This document shows positions 16,291 to 23,900 of a DNA stretch of 64,000 bases, one piece after another (positions within the stretch are counted from its first letter, which is position 1; each line of letters begins with the position of its first letter). Source of the stretch: SIG588 sp964515215. Lineage in GTDB: Bacteria; Bacillota; Clostridia; Oscillospirales; Acutalibacteraceae. The translations under genes were made by a program, and so were the position numbers. The stretch covers positions 1 to 64,000 of the forward strand of contig CAZESL010000001.1 in assembly GCA_964515215.1 (NCBI GenBank), given 5' to 3'. Under the pieces are notes generated by a model that did no database searches, was not told where the DNA came from, and saw nothing but the letters and a program-made list of their open reading frames with translations.

Positions 16291-17919
16291 GTGAGAAAAG
16301 AATTTGAAGTCGGTATATCGCTTGAAAGCGATACCGTGTATTACGCAACGAAAGCGGAATATCATATTTATCTCAAAGATACCGTGACGGTGGAGGATGA
16401 GCGGTACGTTGCTTTGCGCGCCAACAGTCCCACGCAGGATTTCGCCGTGTTTACGTTGATTCAGGATAAGAGAAACGTTACGGTGGATTTCGGCGGGGCG
16501 ACCGTCGTGTTGCACGGAAAGATACAGCCGTTTTTGATCGATCGCTCGGAGAATATCACCATAAAGAATTGCAACGTCACCTATGACCGTCCGTTGTACA
16601 CGGAAGCGATGATCGCCGAGGTGACGCCGCAGTACATACGCATCCGATTGAACGAGCACTGCCCGTGCCGCGTGGTAGGAGATCGGCTGATCCCCTACAG
16701 CGACACGTGGGAAAGCGAAACGCTCAACTGTGACGGGCACTTTTTCCAGGTGTTTGATCCGAAAACCCGTGAGGGGTGCGGTGCCCATTTGGGTGTGGTG
16801 GGCACGCCGGTCGTTATGCATTACGACCGTCCGTTCACCATCGACCGCTACACCGCCGAACAGGACGGCGAATACGTGCGGTTGCACGGCACCTTCCCCT
16901 CATTTTATCAGGTGGACAGGGTGTTGACCATCGAGCATGAACCGCGCGACCTTTCCAGCGTCTTCACCATTGATTCCAAGGACGTGCACGTGGAAAATTA
17001 CCGCATTCTGTCGGGGTGCGGTATGGGATTCTATTCCTATCGCACGGAAAATATTTACTTGGACGGGTTTCGCTTGACGTATGACGAAAAGTCTCCCTGC
17101 CTTATTGCGAACTCCGCCGATGCCTTACATACGTTTGGCACATCAGGAGTGTTTGAGATCAAAAACAGTGTGTTTGAGGGCATGATCGACGACGGACTCA
17201 ATATCCACGGGAATTTCCGCACGGTCGACCGCGTGTGCGGTAATGTGATCTATACCCGCAATGCTTCTTGCGAAAAGCAGGCAAAATCGCTCTACCGCGA
17301 GGGAGACGTGATCGCGGTCTACAACGGTCCGACGATGGAGGAGGCGGCACGGTATACCGTTTTGAAGATCGAACCCGTCGACGACAAGATCAGCAAATTT
17401 ACGGTTGACCGCCCTGCTTTACCGCATAACGACGGTGATCTGATCGAGTGTATCACCGCGAACTGCGATGTTACGGTGGAGAATTGCGTGTTCGGCAAGG
17501 CCAACACCCATCTGCGCCTGCAATCGCGCGGGAAATTTGTGATGCGCCACTGCGAAACGGAGTTGCCGCTGTTGCTGTCGGGGGATGCGTCCTTTTGGTT
17601 TGAATCGGGACCCGTTACCGATCTGACGGTGGAGAATTGCCGCTTTACTTCGGAGCGTGCAAGGATCATCGTGTGCGGGGAAGTGCTTCCCACCGAAAAA
17701 GCTCCGTATTACCACCGAAATTTGAAGATCGTGAACAACGAGTTCGTAACCGATCTGCCGATGGAGTGCGGCCAGACCGACGGCATCGTATTCACGGGGA
17801 ACCGAAACACGGCGGGAAAACCGATGACGCTGCGGCTGACCAACTGCGGTTCCGTGACGGCAGAAGGGGTCACCGTGGAACGGTTCAGCGAGGAAAAAAG
17901 CACCTTAAACGTGAATTGA
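16291..17919 (+). CDS. Right-handed beta-helix protein, GH110-like glycosidase candidate
   Basis: About 542 residues, almost entirely beta-helix with many V-x-N-C rungs (for example ITIKNCNVTY, LTVENCRF, VTVENCVF). The segments SADALHTFG and MIDDGLNIHG, plus NTHLRLQSRG later on, resemble the active-site ladder of GH110 alpha-1,3-galactosidases; this is recognition from memory, not an alignment. No signal peptide, so intracellular. The start is uncertain: GTG 16291 (GGGAG 11 nt upstream) is used, with GTG 16279 or 16273 as alternatives that would overlap the isomerase stop. It could instead be another polysaccharide-acting beta-helix enzyme. Confidence 0.65.
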   Translation: MRKEFEVGISLESDTVYYATKAEYHIYLKDTVTVEDERYVALRANSPTQDFAVFTLIQDKRNVTVDFGGATVVLHGKIQPFLIDRSENITIKNCNVTYDRPLYTEAMIAEVTPQYIRIRLNEHCPCRVVGDRLIPYSDTWESETLNCDGHFFQVFDPKTREGCGAHLGVVGTPVVMHYDRPFTIDRYTAEQDGEYVRLHGTFPSFYQVDRVLTIEHEPRDLSSVFTIDSKDVHVENYRILSGCGMGFYSYRTENIYLDGFRLTYDEKSPCLIANSADALHTFGTSGVFEIKNSVFEGMIDDGLNIHGNFRTVDRVCGNVIYTRNASCEKQAKSLYREGDVIAVYNGPTMEEAARYTVLKIEPVDDKISKFTVDRPALPHNDGDLIECITANCDVTVENCVFGKANTHLRLQSRGKFVMRHCETELPLLLSGDASFWFESGPVTDLTVENCRFTSERARIIVCGEVLPTEKAPYYHRNLKIVNNEFVTDLPMECGQTDGIVFTGNRNTAGKPMTLRLTNCGSVTAEGVTVERFSEEKSTLNVN

Positions 17920-17930
17920 ACAGAGAACAA

Positions 17931-17987
17931 AACGTGCGCCCGCACCGTCCGCTTTGGCGAAACGGTGGGGGCGCACTCGCGTTTTTT
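17931..17987 (+). terminator. Terminator after the beta-helix gene
   Basis: Stem GTGCGCCC..CACCGT pairing with ACGGTG.GGGCGCAC, then GCGTTTTTT. Confidence 0.75.
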
Positions 17988-17999
17988 ACCTGCAAAACA

Positions 18000-18028
18000 T
18001 TGACAGTTACCACAAAATGCGGTATAAT
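18000..18028 (+). promoter_or_regulatory. Sigma-A promoter for the acyltransferase/GltS unit
   Basis: TTGACA, 17 nt, TATAAT, a perfect consensus, 39 nt before the GTG start at 18068. Confidence 0.88.
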
Positions 18029-18067
18029 GACTAGTATGTGATACAAGATAGTGTGAGGAGGAGTGAC

Positions 18068-19282
18068 GTGGCACAGACGAAGAAAAAGCCGTGGATACGG
18101 TTTCGGCACCGTGTAGTGCGTAATATTGCGTTTGCCGTGCTTTACCCGTATTCCCGTTTGAAATACGGTTTTCGTGTGGAGAAATTTCGCGAGCAGGGGA
18201 AGCGCCAATACGTGATCCTGTTTAATCACCAGACGGCGTTTGACCAGTTCTTTGTCGGCATGGCGTTTCGCGGTGCGGTGTATTATCTCGCTTCGGAAGA
18301 CCTGTTTTCCAACGGGTGGGTGTCGTCGCTGATACGCTGGCTGGTCGCGCCCATTCCGATCAAAAAGCAGGCGACGGATATTGCCGCCGTCAAAAAATGT
18401 CTGGCGGTGGCGAAGGAGGGCGGCACCATTGCCATCGCCCCCGAAGGTAATCGCACCTACAGCGGTAAGACCGAATACATGAACCCCGCGATCGTACCGC
18501 TTGTGAAAAAACTGGGGTTGCCCATTGCGCTGTACCGCTTGGAGGGCGGCTACGGTGTGCAACCTCGCTGGAGTGATGGTACCCGTCGCGGCAGGATGCG
18601 CGGATACGTGTCCCGTGTGATCGAGCCTGCGGAGTACGGCACCCTTTCGAATGAAGAGTTGCAAGCGATGATCGAAGAAGGCTTGTACGTCAACGAGGGC
18701 GTGGCGGACGGTATCTTCCGCAGTGCGAAACGGGCGGAATATCTGGAACGGGCGATGTACGTGTGTCCCACCTGCGGGCTTTCCGCTTTTGAAAGTCACG
18801 GTAACGAGATCGCCTGTAAGAAATGCGGGCTGACGGTACGGTACGGCGAGGATAAGCGGCTTTCAGGTGTGGGGTGCGACTTTCCCTTTAACTTTACGAC
18901 CGAGTGGTACGCGTATCAAGCGCAGTTTGTGCACGCACTGGATCCGGATGTGTACATAGAGGAGCCGATGTATCGCGAGCGGGTGCAACTGTCGGAAGTG
19001 TTCTTGCAGGAGCGCAAGCAGCTACTGGCAAAAGAGGCGACCATTGCGCTGTACGGCGACCGTATTGCGGTGGGTGAGGCCGATGCACCGCACGTGTTCC
19101 GCTTTGAGGATACGTCTGCCGTGACGGTGTTGGGACGCAACAAGTTGAACGTGTACTATGACGGACACGTCTACCAGATCAAAGGTGATAAACGCTTCAA
19201 TGCGTTGAAATACGTCAATATGTTTTACCATTACAAGAACGTGAGCAGGGGGGATACGTGTGGAGAATTTTTGGGACTTTAA
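18068..19282 (+). CDS. PlsC-type acyltransferase with C-terminal zinc ribbon
   Basis: A 404-residue protein. The first 220 residues are a 1-acylglycerol-3-phosphate acyltransferase domain: NHQTAFDQF gives the HX4D catalytic pair, and APEGNRTYSG replaces the usual PEGTRS acyl-acceptor block. A four-cysteine zinc ribbon (CPTCG...CKKCG, around 238-262) and an uncharacterised beta-rich tail (around 265-404) follow, which are not part of ordinary PlsC. GTG 18068 is chosen for the AGGAGG six nt upstream. Its 3' end overlaps the symporter gene by 23 nt. It probably makes phosphatidic acid or another membrane lipid; the role of the tail is unknown. Confidence 0.82.
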   Translation: MAQTKKKPWIRFRHRVVRNIAFAVLYPYSRLKYGFRVEKFREQGKRQYVILFNHQTAFDQFFVGMAFRGAVYYLASEDLFSNGWVSSLIRWLVAPIPIKKQATDIAAVKKCLAVAKEGGTIAIAPEGNRTYSGKTEYMNPAIVPLVKKLGLPIALYRLEGGYGVQPRWSDGTRRGRMRGYVSRVIEPAEYGTLSNEELQAMIEEGLYVNEGVADGIFRSAKRAEYLERAMYVCPTCGLSAFESHGNEIACKKCGLTVRYGEDKRLSGVGCDFPFNFTTEWYAYQAQFVHALDPDVYIEEPMYRERVQLSEVFLQERKQLLAKEATIALYGDRIAVGEADAPHVFRFEDTSAVTVLGRNKLNVYYDGHVYQIKGDKRFNALKYVNMFYHYKNVSRGDTCGEFLGL

Positions 19283-20636
19283 CGTGTGGGGCAGTTGGAA
19301 CTTGGTGGCGGTGCTGCTTATTAGTTTGCTTGCCGCCAATATGCTCAAGCGATCCGTTCCGTTTTTGCGGGAATCGCTGATCCCGACGTCGGTGCTCGGC
19401 GGCGGTCTGCTGATCATCGTAGCGGGCATCTACAAAGGGTTTACGGGAGACGTGATGTTTGACACCGCCTTCTTCGGCGGACGCGGTACGACGAATCTGG
19501 AACTGCTCACCTATCACACGCTGGCACTTGGTTTCATTGCCTCGACCTTCAAAAGCGGCGGCGGTAAAATGACCAAGCAACGCACGAAGGAGATCTTCAA
19601 CACGGGCGTGACCACCGTGTCCACCTATCTGTTGCAAGCCGTTTTCGGTATGGGCATCTCGCTCATAGCGGCACTGGTGATGAAAGACTTCTTCCAAGCG
19701 GCGGGCGTGCTGTTGCCGTTCGGCTACGGACAAGGCACCGGTCAGGCGATGAATTACGGGAACATTTATGAGACGCAGTTTGGGTTTGCGGGCGGTAAGA
19801 GTTTTGGTCTTACCATCGCGGCACTCGGTTTCCTCAGCGCCAGTATCGGCGGTGTGATCCATCTGAATATTTTGAAAAAACGCGGCGTGGTTCTGAACAA
19901 AGCGGCCGAAAAGGCGATCCAATCCGAAGAGATCCAGCGTGAGAACGAGATCCCGATGCAGGAGAGTATGGATAAACTCACGGTGCAGATCGCACTGATC
20001 GCGGTGGCGTACATTTTGGCATACGCGCTGATGTTCCTTTTGGGAAATCTGTTGCCGGGGATGAAAGCAGTGATCTACGGCTTCAACTTCCTTTTGGGCG
20101 TGCTGGCCGCGACGGTGGTCAAAACGGTGTTGAACTGGTTGAACCGCCGCCAATGGGTCCACCGCAATTATACCAACGATTTCCTTATGACCCGTACCAG
20201 CAACTTCTTCTTTGACCTTATGGTGGTGTCGGGTATTGCCGCCATTCGACTGGACATATTGGAGAATTATTGGGGTATTATCCTCATTATGGGCGTGGTC
20301 GGTCTGGTCATTACCTACGTCTATAACCGCATCGTGGCGAAGGTGTTGTTCAAGGAGTATGCAGAAGAGCAGTTCCTCACGATGTACGGTATGCTGACGG
20401 GTACCGCCAGCACGGGTATCATTTTGCTGCGCGAGATCGACGGCGATTTCAAAACACCTGCCGCAGATAATCTGGTGTATCAGAATTTCCCCGCCATCGT
20501 GTTCGGTTTTCCGATGATGCTGTTGGCGACGTTGGCACCGGTGAAGCCGTATCTCTGCTTCGGCATCTTCGTCGTATTCTTCGCGGTGATGAACGTGATC
20601 CTGTTCCGCGAGCAGATATTTAAAAAGAAGAAATGA
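19260..20636 (+). CDS. Sodium/glutamate symporter family protein (GltS-like)
   Basis: A 458-residue membrane protein with about ten to twelve hydrophobic segments. Family features are LIPTSVLGGGLLI near the N terminus, GYGQGTGQAMNYG around 158-170, and MLTGTASTGIILLRE in the second repeat, the paired substrate-binding hairpin regions of the Na+:glutamate symporters. The start is GTG 19260 after AGGGGGG, inside the end of the acyltransferase gene, so translation is probably coupled. Glutamate is the usual substrate; specificity here is not proven. Confidence 0.85.
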   Translation: MENFWDFNVWGSWNLVAVLLISLLAANMLKRSVPFLRESLIPTSVLGGGLLIIVAGIYKGFTGDVMFDTAFFGGRGTTNLELLTYHTLALGFIASTFKSGGGKMTKQRTKEIFNTGVTTVSTYLLQAVFGMGISLIAALVMKDFFQAAGVLLPFGYGQGTGQAMNYGNIYETQFGFAGGKSFGLTIAALGFLSASIGGVIHLNILKKRGVVLNKAAEKAIQSEEIQRENEIPMQESMDKLTVQIALIAVAYILAYALMFLLGNLLPGMKAVIYGFNFLLGVLAATVVKTVLNWLNRRQWVHRNYTNDFLMTRTSNFFFDLMVVSGIAAIRLDILENYWGIILIMGVVGLVITYVYNRIVAKVLFKEYAEEQFLTMYGMLTGTASTGIILLREIDGDFKTPAADNLVYQNFPAIVFGFPMMLLATLAPVKPYLCFGIFVVFFAVMNVILFREQIFKKKK

Positions 20637-20667
20637 AAAAACAGTCACCCGTAAGGTGGAATAGAGA

Positions 20668-20757
20668 TAAAAATAGAGAGAATGCATCTTTGGGATACAT
20701 TCTCTCTATTTGTTTTGGTGGATATCCACTTAATGTCGAGTAGCGCTGTGATCCTTG
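20668..20757 (+). repeat. Terminator-repeat family, copy A
   Basis: Stem AAATAGAGAGAATG...CATTCTCTCTATTT (20671-20711) with T-rich flank, so it serves as the terminator of the symporter gene. The following tail (GTGGATATCCACTT...GCGCTGTGA-CCTTG) is shared with the copy at 42034-42120 and, less closely, with those at 30114 and 42417. A further hairpin (CTTCCCTgacaAAGGGAG) at 20763-20784 has no gene. Confidence 0.75.
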
Positions 20758-20844
20758 CCGGGCTTCCCTGACAAAGGGAGGCAGGCAGGGTTGCGAAGAA
20801 CGTCGTACAAGGGACGGGTCTCCCGTGTCCGTTTTCGAGCAACA

Positions 20845-20881
20845 TAAAAAAACTGCCGCAGCAGGAGACCTGCTGCGGCAG
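20845..20881 (-). terminator. Terminator of the giant phosphoesterase gene
   Basis: Stem CTGCCGCAGCAGG-aga-CCTGCTGCGGCAG. On the minus strand it is followed by TTTTTT; plus-strand T residues also occur. Confidence 0.9.
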
Positions 20882-20905
20882 CCGTTTTTTTGGAATTATG
20901 CTGTT

Positions 20906-23900
20906 TTAGCGGATCATCGCACCGTTCTCGTCGAACGCATAACGACCCTGTTCCACATAGCCGTTGGTCTTGGTGACAAAGAAGCTGTCGTTATCCTTCA
21001 CAACCTTGCCCTGCGATTGCACGTAGTACAGGTTGCCGTCTGCCGCTTTCACCAAGCCGAGGTAGCTTTCGGCAAGACCGCTTTCGCTGTAGTAGTAGCC
21101 GTCCACGACCGTGTTCGTGATCATCTTCCCTTCAGCGTCGAAGCAGTAGAGGCCCTTCGCCTTCAGATCGTTGGTCTTCACGATGGAGTAACGACCCACT
21201 ACGGCTTCACCCTTGTTCAACACGTAGTAGTAGTCGCCGTCCAATTCGACGAGACCCGCATACGCGCCGGCCTTACCGCCGTCGGCGTAGTAGTAGCCGT
21301 CAAACACCGCTTCTTCGGTGTTCATCACGCCGGTCTCTTCGTCGAAGTAGTAGTAACCGTTCGTGAACTGCGTAAACTCGTTGAAACGGCTCGCGAAGAA
21401 GCGACCCTTCACGACCTTCGCGTTGTCACCGACGTAGTAGTAGTTACCTTCATACAGCACCAAGCCCGCGTACGGAACCTTCACGCCGTCTTCATAGTAA
21501 CGACCGTCGATGATCTCCACCGTCGGAACATGCTCGACCAGCACGAAGTAGTCGCCTTCCTGCACAGTCTCAAAGCCGTCCGCCACCCAGACCTGCGTCG
21601 GGTTCTCGGTGATGTTGTTCGCGGGATCATACTGATAGAACTTACCGCCGTTGACAACGAAGGTGCCCTTCAGGTTATCGTTGCTGTTCAGCGTCCAAAC
21701 GGGGGTATGCGCAATAAACGTACCGCCGTTGATGACCACTTCGCCGCCGTTCTTCACGTAGATGAGGTCGTAGTGATCGTCTTCGCCGGCGCCCACGTTG
21801 GTGTAGGTACCGCCGTTGATGGTGACTTTACCGCCGTTTGCCCAGATAGCCATGCTGTAGTCGTTGTTGCCCACACCGTTGATGGTGCCTTCACCGTTGA
21901 TGGTGAGATCGCCGCCTGCGGGGACGTAGAACACGCCGCTTCCATCCGTGTCGAGTTCGGTGGTAGAGATGCTGTAGCCGGCGAGGTTCAGCACCACCGT
22001 GGTGTTGATAACCAGCGCCTTGTCGGTCACGAGGTCACGGTCGAGCGTGACTTCGCCGCCCGCATTCAAGAGTGCCTGCAGGTCGTAGATGACCGTGCCG
22101 CAATCGTTCAAGCAATACTGCAGAGCGTTCCAAGTGCCGGTCGGCTCTTTGTGACCGAGCATGGGGATGGTTTCGGTCGAAACCACTTCGCCGCAAGCAC
22201 AGGTCACGGTGATGCTGCCGTCTTCGGTGCAAGTCGCATCCACCGTCGTGGTGGTGGTGTTCTCGTGCGTGCAAGCTGTTGTTGTGGTCAACTCGAGCGA
22301 TCGCATCGCTTGATTGGAGGGATGGTAGGAGGCGTCGTGGAAGGGTGAGTAATACTGAATTTCCACTTTGGTGCCGTCCGCGCTGAAGCGCAGGATGCCG
22401 AGCATACTCATGGCATAGTCGTTGAAGTAGCGGATATCCTCCATCTGAGCGTTGATCATTACCTGCGGCACGACGTTGCCCGCCTCGTTCGTGTCCCAAC
22501 GGGTCAGCACGTGACCATCGCTGTTTTCCGCGTGACCGCACAGCAGCAATTTCACGTTGTTGTGCTTTGCAACGATCTCGGTCCAGATCGGCTGCTCGGT
22601 GCCGCCCGGCCACGCTACTGCGCCCGAAGGCATCAGATCGCCGATGTAACCGCCGATCTCAGCATCCGACTTGGTGTAAGGCATCCAATGGGGACAATAG
22701 TCGGCGTTGTCTCCCGTGATGTACGCGTGGGTCGTAAAGATGACGTTGTCGTTCGGATATTTATCCAAAATATCGTTCGCCCAATTGATAACGCTCACAC
22801 GGGGATGATATTCGATCTGAAGGATCATCCACTGCACACCGTTTACATTGAAACGGTAGTAAGAGTTCTCCGCACCGCTGTATTTGCCGTTTGCATCTGC
22901 CTCGGTGCCGTAGATGTCGTAATCGTCCGCAAAGGAGCCGATGTAGGTATTTGCTGCCGCTGTGGACTGAATGTAATCGATACCGAACAGATTGTTATAG
23001 TTGGTAGTGTCGCGGATGATGTGATTCGGATCATCCACAGGAGTGCAACTGCCGGGATAATCGTGGTTGCCGGTCATGTTGCTCCAGGACACCTTGTCGG
23101 TGAAGAGGTCCCAACCGGCTTTGGCATTGTTCCACTCACCGGTAGCGTTCGTCCAGGTGTTGTCGCCTGCACCGATGACGTGGACGATGTTTTCCGTTTC
23201 TACATTGTCCGCAATCCATTGCGCCGCCGCCATCCATTCTTCGGTGAACTTGCCGGTGACCAGTTCTTGCGTGTCGGGGACAAACACCATGGTGTAGTAA
23301 TCTTCACCGATCACATCGGTTGGGATTTCATAATCCACCCAATCATCCGCACGCGAGCCGCGGAAGACGAGGTCGTTACCCTTGATGGAAGCGACCACGG
23401 TATCACTCAGCACATAATTGAGGTCACCCACCAGGAACCACGCATCAATCAAGCCCTGCTCATCGGCCGTGAAGCCGCAAGTCGTGCGACCGATCTTGGA
23501 AACCCGACCGGCGTTGATTTCGTCCGCGGTGCGAGCATCGCTCCACGCACGCACATCGGCAATCGTGCCGTCCAACGTTACACCGAGACCGTCCGCGCCA
23601 ATGGAATGCGCCACCGTCGGGAGAATGTCTGCGGTACCCGCCGCATCCGCCTCTGCCACGACCACGCCGTCGGCGTAGAGGGTGAACTTGCCGGCCGCCG
23701 TATCGCGCACGAGCGCGAGATCGATCCATTCGCCGGTGCGAATATTGAAATCGGAGGCGTACTGCTTATCGCCCCATACCCAGCACACATTACCGTCAGA
23801 ATTTGCAAAGAGCGCAATCGGGTTCGCGTCTGCCGTGTTGGTGTTACCGAAGAAGACGTCATCTTTTTCGGTAACGTTCACCGCCGTGGCGGTAATGGTC

